Source of the DNA: Chlamydomonas reinhardtii
Lineage: Eukaryota; Chlorophyta; Chlorophyceae; Chlamydomonadales; Chlamydomonadaceae
Length of the DNA: 64,000 bases
Assembly: GCF_000002595.2 (NCBI RefSeq)
Contig: NC_057017.1
Location: 1,402,477-1,466,476 of the forward strand
Direction: 5' to 3'
Below the pieces are notes generated by a model. The model did not search any database, was not told the DNA's origin, and was given only the letters and a program-made list of their open reading frames with translations. Position 1 is the first letter of the stretch, and each line of letters begins with the position of its first letter. Both the position numbers and the translations under genes were made by a program. Positions 12,501-24,700 of the stretch are shown piece after piece.

Positions 12501-12987
12501 ATGTTGCATGTACCTCTGGCAGTGGGCCGCCGCTACACGCCTTGCATGATGGGTGCGCGGCTTATCTCATTATCAGGTCTGCAAAACCCAGCTGCATCCA
12601 CTCCACTCCACAGGCTGACGTGGCCCAGGCGCTCATGCAACAGCTCATGGGCTCCGAATTTGGCGGCACGCCGTACGATTCCATGTACGGCAACGGGGTT
12701 CATGGCGGCAACGGCACGGGCCACGGCATGCGCGGCTACAGCTCAGCCGTTGGTTACAAAGCGTCCCTGTCAGGCATGGGGCAGGGCAGCGGCGGGTTCG
12801 TCCGCCATATTTCGGGACTCTTGCCGTACAACATGGACACGATGGCGGGCGCGCTGCAATTCATCCTGTCCTCAGACGCCAGCTGCGGTGACCCTGCGCC
12901 CTCTGGCTCTCTCGCTCGCCCGTTGGGTGCCGCGTATGCCCCAGCCGCAGCCGCAACCGCGGCAGTGGTAGCAGCGGGCATGGCGAT

Positions 12988-13029
<42 letters not shown>

Positions 13030-16000
13030 GCCGCTTGTCCAGGGCAGCCTGTACGACACAGCCGCGGCAATTCCAGAGGGCAGCAGTGTGAGCCTTGCGG
13101 AGATTGGGTCCGGCACGGGCTCAGCCGGCGGCGGGGGGCGGTACCCAATCAGTGGCGCGCTCCACGCCCGGCCCAGCAGTGGCATTCTCCCATCCGCGGC
13201 GGGCCCTTCAGGCCGGGCGCAGTCGCTGCCGCCGACGGCGCCACGGGCGTCCGCGACTCTGCAGCAAGCGGCATACACTGCGGACGGTGGCGCAGCAGGC
13301 GCGACGGTTGCCGCAGCGGCCGCCGTAATGCCACTGCCGGTGCCGCCATTAAAGGTGATGAACCTTCGGGGTGGCTACGACCGGTCGCGGAGCCAGCTAG
13401 CTTCATCACTGGCGCCTCAGCCTCAGCTGCAGCCAGGCTCGCCGCAGGCCCTGTCTGCAGCACAGCAGCCGGGCCGTAGCCACCAGCTACAGCTGCAGCC
13501 ACCTGCAACGGCAGTAGCACCGGCCTCCACAGCAGTTACAGACTCCGCCTACCTGTCGCCGACTGCGATGTGCAACGGCGGTATCGGGGCTGGCTCCATA
13601 ACCACGGGCCCTACAGCCAGTGGGCTTTCGCAGGCGTCCCTGCTCCTGCGTATGTCGAGCTCCGGCTCGCTCATGAAAGGCATGCGCCGCCCGCAACCCC
13701 AGCAGTCCCAGCCGGCAAGCAACCGGTTGCAGCCTACACACAGCCACCCGTTGGCGGATGCACTGCAGCATTCGCCGCCGGCGCTGCCGCCGCCGCTACC
13801 AGCGGAGGGCTCTTCGCCGCTGGCGCCATTTGCACCGGCCATCCATCGGAGCTATACGGTTACTGGCGTACCCGAGCACCGAGCTGCTGATGCTGACGCA
13901 GAGGACAGCATGGAAGAGAGCGGCCCGTACGGGCGGCATGACGCGGCAGACCTGATGGTCTTGGAAGCCGGTGGCACTATTGTGGGCGGCGCGCCCATCG
14001 CCTACGGAGGTGGTGGCGGCTGCGGTGCAGGCGAGAGAATATACGGGATCCGCCGCCTCACCAGGACGACCGAGGCAACGCACATGCCGCAGCATCACCA
14101 GCATCACCACAACTCGCAGCAGTACGCGCAGCACAGGCCCGGCAGTATGATCCTCACCTCAACAGGCACGGGCTCGCTTCTCCTCACAGTGCGCGCGACT
14201 AATGCGGAGGCCACCGTGTCCACGGGCGCCGGTTCAGCCGCCGGCACACCACGCCCAGAGAGTGGCAAGCGCTCTTCTGGCACCAAGCACCGGCGGCCGC
14301 CGGGCCGGGCCGCGAGCTTTGGTCTGCCGGACTCGCCAACTCACCTCGCCTTGCCACAGGCCGCCTCCCCATATCTGCAGCTGCACGCTCGAGCTGGACG
14401 GCGCAGCGTGGAGGTGCCTTTGTCAACGGCTGCCGGCGCTTCGAGCACCATGGGCATGGCTGCTGGCGGGGTGGGCAGCGGCAGGGGGACGGATGACTCG
14501 GCGTCAGTTCAGAGCTACGCACTGGGGCTGCTGCACAAGCCCGCCAGCCGCCTGGGGCTGCTGCGGCACCTGCAGTCGAGCGTTCCCGGCTCCGTGACGG
14601 CGTCCCCACAGCTTTCATCACAGCAACAGCAGCAGGTGCCCCAGGCGCCCCAGCTCAACAGGCAACAGTCCACGGCATCGACTGCGGCAGCTGCCGCAGC
14701 CGCAGCGGTTGCCGGGGCCACGGCAACAGGCACAGGCAGCCCCACGCCTGCGCAGCTCGCGCAGACGCAGCACGCTCAGCACCCTGCACTGCTGAGCCGG
14801 CAGCGCAAGGCCGCGTCGCATGACCGGCTCAGCCGCGCGTCTCTGCCCCACCATCTGGACCTCAGCCCTTTCCTCACGACCGAGGCTGACGCGGCAGGGG
14901 CTGCAGGGAGCAACAGAGCCGTCGCCATTGCGCCCTCCCAGCTGCTGGCATTGCCGGCGCCGCTAGGGTCGCAAACAATACCCCTGACGCAGCAGCCGTG
15001 CATCCTGGAGGTGCGCCATCTAGCTAGCTTGCAGCTGCTCCTAGGTTCCACATGCATAAGTCCGTCGTAGGTTGCATTGCACTTACACGTAATGTTGTGT
15101 GTACACTAAGGACATTGCTGCTTGCTCGCCGCTGCAGGTGGAGCGGCTGCTCGCAAAGTCAGATAACTGGGAGTTCGATATGTGGGAGCTCCAAGATGTA
15201 ACGCAGGGGCATGCGCTGTCGGTGCTGGGATTCTACCTGATTCAACGAGCCGGCCTGATGGACCGATTCAAAATCAAGCCGGTCAAGGTTGCGAGGTAGG
15301 CCGTACGGTATTGCGTGGCGTGGCGTTGTCCCGGGGGCTGTGGGGTTTGAGCGAGATGGCGGCGACAACATTCAGCGCTCTAATGAGCTATCTGGGCATC
15401 GTTGTTAAGCGTGTTTACCATGTCGAGCCTTATTCTGTTAGATCTCATTTGACATCAATGGGGTGGCCGCGATGTGTGTTATCGTGTATTCAAACATCAG
15501 CGAGTCCTCAGCTGCTAGCATTACATGATGTCTTGGCCCTCCTCCTGACGCACGCGCACTAGACTGATCGACTAGATGCCATGTTCACATAACCGCAGGC
15601 TGCTGCGCGCGATTGAGAGTGGATACGTGGACAACCCGTACCACAGCGCCATCCACGCCGCGGACGTGCTCCAGACCATGCACGTGATCATCCACGCCGC
15701 GCAGCTGCACGTGCACTACCTGGACGCGCTGGGGCTGCTGGCGTCCTACTACGCGGCGGTGAGTCTGACGAGAGTGTCCTGTGTAGGGCAGAATTCAACC
15801 GGTCGGTCCTTGCACCAGGTTTTCTGTTCGGCTTTCTCCTGCTGACGGCCGCGCACACGCTCACGCACTCCCTCCCTGCACACGCTCCGTTGCCCTGCAG
15901 ATTGTGCACGACTTTGCGCACCCGGGCCTCACCGGTGACTTCCTCATCGCCTCCTCCGACCCCCTGGCCATCCGCTACAACGACCGCTCGCCGCTGGAAA

Positions 16001-17249
16001 ACCACCACTGCGCTGCGTCGTTCGGTTTGCTGCGGCGCCCGGAGCTCAACGCGCTCGCGCCGCTGTCGCAGTCTGAGCGCAACGCGTTCCGCAAGCAGGT
16101 CATCGAGCTGGTGCTCGCCACGGACATGAAGCAGCACTTCTCCATCCTGTCACACTTCAACACCGTGCACCGGCTTGCTGCCTACAGCCAGCAGGGCCAG
16201 CAGGCAGACTCTCCGCACGTGCAGCAGCCCTCGCCCAAGCAACTCTTCCCCTCCAGTGGGAAGGGTGGCGCTCAAAAGTGGGTGACAGGGGTCAAGCGGT
16301 GAAGCGGGAGGGCATCATATGTTGTCGTGCAACCCGCGTTCAACTGAAGCTGTATCACGCACCACGTGCACACATTTCAAATGTATTCTTATTTCTCATG
16401 CCTCCGTCGTCATGGTCTTGGTGGACAGGCCAGGGCAGCTGCAGTCGCGCGCGTCGGCCGAGGAGTCGTTGGTGGTTGTGCAGCTGGCGGAGGGAAGTCT
16501 GCCAGCCCAGGCTGACGCCGCAGCTTCTGCCGCGGCTTCGGCGGCGCCGCCTCCTCAGCCCGTGGACGACACTGAGCGGCTGCTGAGCCTGCAGCTTGCG
16601 CTGAAGTGCGCGGACATTGGCCACCTGGGCGAGTCGCTCGAGGTGCACAATAAGTGAGTTCCCTGGGACAGAACGTGCGCGGCATGCTGATTGGAGTCAA
16701 CCAGAGGGCGACACAGTATGTGGGCAACGGGCAACGAGCGCTGAACGCGGCCTTGTGTTGACCCCGACACCGCGTCGCCCCCCGCAGGTGGCTGTCCAAC
16801 TTGGAGGAGGAGTTCTTCCGCCAGGGCGACAAGGAGCGGGAGCTGGGAATCCCCATAAGCCCGCTGTTCGACCGCAGCAAGCAGGGTGTGAGCAAGAGCC
16901 AAGTGGGCTTCTACGACTTCGTAGCGCTGCCGCTGGTGCACGCGCTGTCCAGCGCATTCCCCGGATCCAAGCCGCTCATGAGGTGGTGAGTGGCGACGCA
17001 GTGGTGCGTATCAATTCTTCTGCCATGTCTTTGCGGTGCGTGCGCTTGAATGTTATGGGTACGTTGGGTGTTGAGTTGTTAAGTCGGATCCAAACCGCAC
17101 GGCGTTCGACGTTCGGGTAGCCGTACAGCATGCGCCTGCCAAACATTCCTTATCCACAACCCCTTCCTTTCCCTTCCCTCCTTCCCTAAAACACCTGCAG
17201 TTTCCTTCAAAATTACCATAACTGGAAGGAAGCCGCTGATGTGCAGTAA
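9501..17249 (+). CDS. CHASE-domain receptor-like cyclic nucleotide phosphodiesterase, copy A
   Basis: Predicted to degrade cAMP and/or cGMP at a membrane under control of an extracellular sensor. Exons: 9501-9539, 9739-9876, 10037-10186, 10382-10457, 10623-10893, 11054-11242, 11416-11619, 11809-11915, 12070-12116, 12262-12375, 12614-15010, 15138-15295, 15599-15758, 15901-16277, 16429-16653, 16788-16985, 17201-17249. They give 1632 residues in one frame. TM1 is at about residues 24-46 and TM2 at about 331-356. The loop between has CHASE features (ALGLNVFTD, GFIILQPVF, WWGFVAAVVNVDAI). A signalling helix (NKMLLETLLPKAVLKDL) follows TM2. Exon 11 encodes a 799-residue Ala/Gln/Ser/Gly-rich linker with a poly-Gly run. 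The PDE domain (about 1298-1625) has YHSAIHAADV, HDFAHPG, LKCADIGH and the invariant Gln in SQVGFYDF. Intron 4 uses a GC donor (10458). The first exon (13 residues) is the least certain part. Confidence 0.88.
12989..13026 (+). repeat. (GGC)n coding repeat, poly-Gly
   Basis: A run of about twelve GGC triplets inside exon 11 of phosphodiesterase copy A, encoding a poly-glycine stretch in the disordered linker. It is likely length-variable between strains. Confidence 0.9.
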
Positions 17250-18734
17250 GGCATGCGCCCCAGGAACGATGCGGCCGGCTGTCGGGGGTCGCAAAGTATG
17301 GCAAACGAGACGGATGGCAAACAAGAACGGATCGTAACATCGTAAGTACTTTTGACAGACACGACTGCCGCTGGCTACGCTTTGTAGTTTCAGGCCTGCT
17401 GTAAGCTTCAGGCGGGCGGTCACAATAATAACGGTTAGTCTGTTATAAATATTGATGCATCCTTAAATTGAGTCCTATAAGCGCAACGGCACGCACCGTG
17501 ACCATGGTTGTGAGAGTCCGTTTCCTAGGCTGCTCTAGTGCTTGCACAAATTCTTCTGAACTGCCGCCGGCACAAGATTCAGTGAACTGACTGTCATACG
17601 CGGCGTCTTGTGTTTTGGGTATACGGACACTGCTTCACCTTGGCGTAGGCACATGACACCACAACCAGCGCGAGCGTTTTGCCGTGCAGGATACCCCAGC
17701 CACTTGCACACGTGCACAACTGGGCCCCGCCTTCTCATGCTGTGTTTGCGCAGTCCGGGTCACTAAGTTTATGCTGCAATAGCTCGAACGTACTGGCGGC
17801 TGTAGTGCAGTAGACTTTCTGCGCGGATGCCACGCATGTACATAATCAATTGTCGTAGTACGGTACGCGGAATGGCGTGATGATGTGCCATGTATACCAC
17901 AACACATGCACGCAGCTCCACATTGTGGCTGCGCGACCTGCATCCTTTCGCCGCTCACAACATCCGTACTTCTGACTAGTATGTCACCTCCATTCCGTGC
18001 ATACAGTAGGCTGCAAACATGGGTTACCGTATATGATATGCCAAGAAGACTGCCGATCCGCAATCGTGGTGTGATTGACTGCACGATGGACGAGTGCGAT
18101 GGACGGTCGCTCATAGCAAGGTACGAGGAGTAAACTGAGCAACGGTTGTGTGAAGTCATGTGTTTGACAGTCTACATACAAGGTGTTCGAATTTGAACGG
18201 CGCGAATGGGGGCGCCTGACGGACAGGCAAAAGGCTGCGGGCCTGGACAGGCTCGGACGCGTGCCAGGGCATGGTATGCAGAGAGCACTCTAAAGCAAGC
18301 GCCTTGAAATGTCGTGTATGGCTGTGACGTAGATGGCGACCCCCTGGGGTGCACGCTGCAAATGCTCTCCTAGGACCAACAGAGCCGTGTACAGTTTGAG
18401 TATGTATGAAAGTACAAGCTGCACATGCCCATGCGTATAGCTTTAGCCGCAAGGCTGGGGTCTGCTGTAAAATCGAATGGGCACTTGGACAGGGACTGCC
18501 CACGGGGGGCTGGCGGGCTGCCCCAGGGGATGGGGCCCATAGCGCTCGACCAGCAGTGTTTTCTCGGATGACGAGTCAGAACTTCATGACCGACCTAAGT
18601 CACACCAACAACGCTGAATTGCATCAAATCTTAGTCAACTTCTTTGTATCGCCTACACACCGCGTTCAGCAGTTCAGGCATGAGTCTTCCAGCTCACTCA
18701 CACGTAGTTAGAGCCTGCATGGCTGAATGTTGAT
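17250..18734. other. Intergenic spacer between PDE copies A and B
   Basis: No gene supported. A TGTAA at 17400-17404, about 150 bases after the stop of copy A, is a plausible poly(A) signal. The rest is unremarkable spacer leading into the copy B promoter. Confidence 0.45.
17400..17404 (+). terminator. Candidate TGTAA poly(A) signal of PDE copy A
   Basis: TGTAA is the usual volvocine polyadenylation signal, and this is the first one downstream of the copy A stop codon. It is assigned by position only. Confidence 0.45.
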
Positions 18735-21700
18735 ATGACAGAAGGGAAGCATTCAATTGTGTTTGTGGAGCCCCCGGCGGAGAGCAGTGGCCTTCACAGC
18801 GAGGCGAGCGCGGGGCACACAACCGGTTGGCGGCAGCAGCTTAAATCAAGCGCCTTGGTAAGAATTGACATGGTAAACAAAGGTAACACCTCATGCGGTG
18901 TCAGTTGAGGACTGAAAGTGTAGCACAAATTGCGTAGAATTCAACGCAGACGGGCCATTACCAGCTTAAGGCGCTATCTAATAGTTTACCTTTGTCGCAA
19001 TACTCGATGGGGGGTGTTGCCCTGCTGGGACGCCAGCCGCGGAAGCGAATGAAGCTCTCTGCCCTATGCGACGCTTGACCACCAGTCAATTGTACACTGA
19101 AGATGACTTGTTACTGGTATCGACAATTCAACTGGGCGACGGGCTGTCCTGACGCCGCAGCCCAGGGCGGGCGCCGTTGGTGCTTCGGGCCGCACCTGCT
19201 TGGGGCCGCACGCTCGTCTTTGGGGTTGCCAGCTAATCACCTCCGGGCCTGCTATGCCCCTTTCCAACCACTCCCTTTGACTCCTTCACCGTATCCACTC
19301 AGGGGGTATGGCGCATCGTGGTGCAGTATCCTGTCAGCACGCTCCTGCCGCCTCTGCTGCTGCTTGGGCTGGTGCTTGGTCTTGGGGTAAGTCCCCGACG
19401 CACAGTGGTATACACGCTTAGGTACTACATGCAATCCGCAGACACACGCATTCTATGGACACTGCGTAATCTTCGTGCGGCATGTGTGGATCGCTGTGCA
19501 CTCCGCTTGGGGACCCTGGTGTTATGTCGAGCGAAGACGCCTGCAGGAAGCTGCGGTGCTGCGGAGGGGGGCCACTGCGGAGGGGGGCCATCGTGTGCAC
19601 TCCTGTCATGTTGCGGTCAAAAACGTATAACATGCGACACCTGTTTGCGTGCATGCCCATGCGCAGATATGGGGGGTGACTGAAAGCGCGTCGAGCTATG
19701 CCGACACAGCCAAGGTAAGCAGCAGTGGATGGGTCGCACGACAACCGGGGTTTAGTTAACACTGCTGGCAGCCCCGGCTGCCTGCCCCGATAAGTTGCAT
19801 GCGGCCGGGTCAAGAGAATGCATTGGAATGTGCCAGCCAAAGCAAGCCAGCAACACTGAGGTTTTACCTTATCTCCAAGCATCCCAAGCACCATTTCCTA
19901 AGCTCTGTCGTCCCAAGCTCCGCCTTATGCACGGGCCCCGCCTCTTGCCGTGTCGCAGGTCCGCGCGTACAGCCTGACCCAGGACACTGCAGCCTACTAC
20001 CAGAGGTGAGTCTCGTGATTGGTGGTGGTGTTGCGCTACCTGCTCCTGGGAACCATAGCCTGAAACTGAAAGCTTAATGTGTAGGTACTGCTCGTCCTGT
20101 GCCGTGCAGGGAGATGATTGGCAGCGTGGTGGCGCCTGTGCTGGTTACCAGCGCTATGGTAAGTAGCGGCGAGCTGGCGAAGGTGGGGTGGATCTCCAGG
20201 GCTCAGCTCCAGAGAACGACACACGCTGGTAGGAACTGGTGTGGTTGGGCGCTCAAGACAACGAGCCTATGCTGGGAACGGAGAGGTTAAGGGCCTATGC
20301 TGGGAACGGAGCGGTTAAGGGCCTATGCTGGGAACGGAGCGGTTAAGGGCCTATGCTGGGAACGGAGCGGTTAAGGGCCTATGCTGGGAACGGAGAGGTT
20401 ATGGGCCTATGATGGGAACAGGGCGGGTAAAGGCCTATGCTGGGAACCGAGCGGATAGGCGGTGCGTTTTGGGCCGGCATGGATTGTATTGGGCTGCCGC
20501 ATGTCGCCTGGGTTCAAGCGGGGTATACCGCTGGCGGGAGCCGTGTAAAAGCTGACTGGCAGTTGACAGTAGGCGCGCCGCGGTCCGATCTGCCGTCGCG
20601 CACGCGACACTCCGTCCACCACCAGCAGGTTGGGGTGCTTGGGGTGGGGTGCTTGCCAAGCCTTGCCCACACCGCCTCCGCCGCGCTAGTTCCGGTAAAC
20701 ACGCTCCGGGATGTTGCTTTGTGCGCCGCAGGTGCACTATAACCCCAACTACCCAGACGCCAGCGGCCTGTTCGAAGGCCTGGCATCCACGCTACTGGCT
20801 CAGGTGAGGAAAGCTTGCTGTTACCGCACTGCTAGGATTCGTAGAGAAATTGCTCCTGGTGAGGGCCGGGGCAGTGTACTGACCTAAAAGATAGCGGAGC
20901 ATGCGCGGCGTGGGAGACGGAGCCTCGTGCTCCGAGTGCAATTTGTTGCTGGGTTCAAGTGCAATGGCGTACGTGCAATGGCATACGGCAGTCTGCCAGA
21001 GCCATGCGCACACACCACACAGCCAACGGCTGGTAGCTGAAGGCGAGAGTGGATTGAGGGCTGCACTATGGAAGTAGTGATGCAGGCGTGCGTTAACCAG
21101 GGGAATGGGAATGCAAAGGCAGGCAGCCGGCGTCCCCGGTTGCAGCCCGCGCGTTGGTTGTCACCCTACCGCAACGCAAGCGCGAGCGTGTGTTCCTGAA
21201 TCCTCCCGCTCTGTGGGCCGCCCCGGCCGCAACCGGCCCTGTACACACAGACCTCCAACAAGTACGCAGGAGCCGTGGAGCTGCAGCTGCAGCCCTTCGG
21301 CGTCGTGACGGCAACCTACCCCGCAGACAACTCCAGCACCAGTAGAGGCAGCGCGCCGTTGGGCTATGACATTTTCGCGTCGCCAGAGCGCGACATGGCA
21401 ATCAAGATCGTGCGGTCCGGCTCAGTAACGCTGGCGGGCCCAATGGATCTCATGCGCGGCGGCTATGGCGTGACAGTCAGCATGGTAGGTTTGAGCTGAG
21501 TGTCCGTGTTTTACTGCTGCTTGAGAGGCGTTTCCGTGCGAAACAGCAGGGGGTGGGCCACGGTGCAGGGCCCCTACCATAAGCGGCTGCGGGCTGCGTG
21601 CAGACTGCTAAGCGTCTCGCTCCTTGCTCCTTGCAGCCCATCTTCATCAGCGGTGTTCCTGAGAACACAACGGTAAGGCTAACCGTACGCCGGGAGTAAC

Positions 21701-24700
21701 TCGCTCAGCGTATCTAGGTTCCCGCTAGCTTGTGATTGTATGTGGCGGCAGCTCTGTATGCTGAAACCGCGAACCTAACTGTTGCGCTCAGACCTTCCTT
21801 CGCCCCTTCCCCCGTGCTTTGTGCAATATCTACCGTACGCTTGGCCACAGTTCAACAACCCGTACCCGCTGAACTCGGCGTGTGGGGAGGCTTGCGCCTA
21901 CAACGCCACAACGAGAACGGCGTTTTGGGGCTTTGTAAGTGATTATGACGATTGCTGTGGGTGTCAGGCTGGACGGTCACAATGCCGGTGTGATGGATGT
22001 GTAACATAGTGTACGCAATACAACACCTCACACAGCTGAAAGGGAATAAAACGATGCTTGCCCCCCACCCGTGGCAGGCATCAGCGCTGGTGTGGCTTGA
22101 CATTTTTGGAGCGGTTGACTCGCGCGTCGCATTGCTAACCGAGCGAGGGTGAGCACCGAGCGGCGTCCAACCATGAGCGCATACTGGTGGAACACATAAC
22201 ATTGTTCTGGCCTGCTTGACAACCGTACTCCTTGTAGCCATAGCCCGACCTGACGTCGGAACCAACCACCGCCAACGAACCACCAACCGCCCGCTAAGCG
22301 ACCACCACCAACCATAACTAACCGGCCCTTGGGCCCCGGATCCCGCCATCCACTACGCCGTACAGCTATGTGTACGAGGTGCTCGTGCCCGACGGCGCCG
22401 GCGGCCTGGCTCGCATCACCTCCAACATCGACGGCCCGCTTCCCAACGACTCCGTGGAGGTGCCCGTGCAGCTGCCCAACACGCAGGTAGGTGGGCAGCG
22501 CGGCCGAAGAGAGGCGCCTGCGCTCCACAGTCTGGGCGTAGGGCGCAGCCGCTTGCCCTCTGTCCCAGCAGTGTGTGTGCGCGCCGCTGCAAGCAGCCGA
22601 GCAGCTTCACAAAGTAGGGCACCAGAAGGTCTGGCGAACGAGGACAGCCAGTGCCACAGCCATTTGCGACTTCGTGCACAGTATCGCACGGTTGCCGACA
22701 ATCAGGGGCCCTGCCCCATCCCTGACCCACGCATGCACGCGTCCAAAGGCTCCGTCACACCCAAAGCTAAGATTTCACCACCAGTTGAGCCCACGCTCGG
22801 CGCCAGACACTCTTCCCGGCCGGACCCCGGTCCCCTGCTTCCCTAACCACGCCGCAACGCCCCCTCCTGGACACGTGCAGTGGGTGCTGCGCGTGCACCC
22901 CACGGGGGACTGGATGCCGGCCTGGTACGCGGGCCTGCTGGCGGGCGTCATTGTGTTGGCGGTGGTGGTGGCGCTGCTGACGTTCGCAGTGCTGGTTTCC
23001 AGGTGCGTGGCCGCCGCCTACATGGGCGAGTGCCTACTGGGTAGCCGTCCATGAAGGACGATGTGAATACATTACAGGAAGTTTTTGTACATATCAGCTC
23101 AAACGTAACCGAGCCCAATGCAAAAGAGCGGGGGCTGCCTAGGTAGTCCGCAGTGCGACTGCTGCCACCACGTGCCGTGGGGCGTGGCCTGGTGGTATGG
23201 TGCTTCGTGTGCTGCGTGCGTGCGCTGTACCGGATGGTTCGACACTGGGGCTTTTGCGGCGCCGGCTGGAGGTCTCGTACCCCCGCGCTGCTGCGCCACC
23301 GGTCATTCACCCATCGCTGCTTGCGCAGGCGCCAGCACCAGACGCTGCTGGAGGCGGTGCTGCCCAAGGAGGTCATCCGGGAGCTGCGCAAGGAGGACAC
23401 GACCACCATGGAGGCACGCATCCTGCAGGCCGGTGCGTGAGGGCGGTGGTGGTGGTGGTGGTGGTGGTGGTGGTGGTGGTGGTGGTGGTGGTGGTGGTGG
23501 TGGTGGTGGAAGGGGAGAGCTGATGTAAGGCGAAAGGAATGCCAATGGTATCGATGCTTGGGGCTTTTGGGTGGAGCGCAGCATCAGGATGCGGCAGCGG
23601 AGGCTCCGATGGGGATGGCGGGAGGGGAGGCCGATGCGAGAAACCCTCATCCGGTCAGACGGGTCTCGTCGCCAAGGAGGCAGGGCGGCAGGGGGCGCGG
23701 AAAATCCATGCGTGCCGTGTCCGAACCCCCAGCTCCGATGCACCCACATCAGGTGCCGCGCCTCCCTGCCGCACACGCACCCACAGCAACAACGCCAACC
23801 TCTAACTCTTCATGCCTGCAACCCACATGCCCCCGGTTACCAGACACGCCTGCTGACATGCTGCTGATGCTGCTGGGCGAGCTGCTGGAGGTGCGGCCCG
23901 GGGCGCGGTCAGGGCGTGGGGCGCGTGGCGTGTCGGTTACTCGCTCATTGAGGCGGCTGTAGCTGCCGAGCTGCTGAACACAACCAGCTTGTCACCCGGC
24001 TCGTACTGACCGCTCCTCCAATCTCCCATGCTCGCCCCTGCCCTCCTCCCTCGCCTCCATTGATACGCAGGGCCGCACACCGGACCTGCGAGATGTGGTG
24101 TTCATCCGGACGGTGCTCATGCGTAACCAGGACGTGTATGCGCCGCTCAACCTGAAGGGCCACCTGCGCGGCTCCAGTCTGGATGTAAGCGGGACGCAAC
24201 CTTGGGGGCGGCTGGCGGCGGCTTGGGATGGAGAGGGGCTTGGCGGCATTTACAGCGCACGGGCATGGGAACCTACGTTCGAGCCTATAGAGGTGCAGAT
24301 GATCCGTTTCGCACTAGTTGGCTGGCGGGCTCATTGCTCGCGCCGGACATCCCCTGGATGGTGGCATTCCTTACTCACCCCCACCGGCCCACACCGTTGC
24401 TCCCCGCTCACCACCCACAGGCCGACGTGGTGCGCGCGCTGATGCGGCAGCTGGGCAGCGGCGGCGACTTTGAATCCACCAGCGAGTACGGCAGCGGCCG
24501 CATTGCGGAGGAGGTGGAAGCCGGCGGCGGCGGCGCCGATAGCGACAGTGGCGGCCACGGCGCCACGGACAGCGGCTACTCCAAGTCAGACCCCTACTCC
24601 GGCCAGCCGGCGGACAGCGTGGAGGGCGCGCTGTCGCTCATTCTGAACGTGCAGCCCTACCACGTCGTGCGAAGCGCGACGAGCGAGATGGGCGCCCTGT

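Noticed and set aside
9501-17249. Interpretation of the array as class III adenylyl/guanylyl cyclases because of the CHASE domain and transducer-like helix
   Set aside because: No cyclase catalytic motifs are present; the C-terminal domain has the PDE metal-binding motifs and the SQVGF glutamine.
20265-20460. Possible CRISPR-like array
   Set aside because: The 28-base units are directly adjacent with no unique spacers and lie in a eukaryotic intron.
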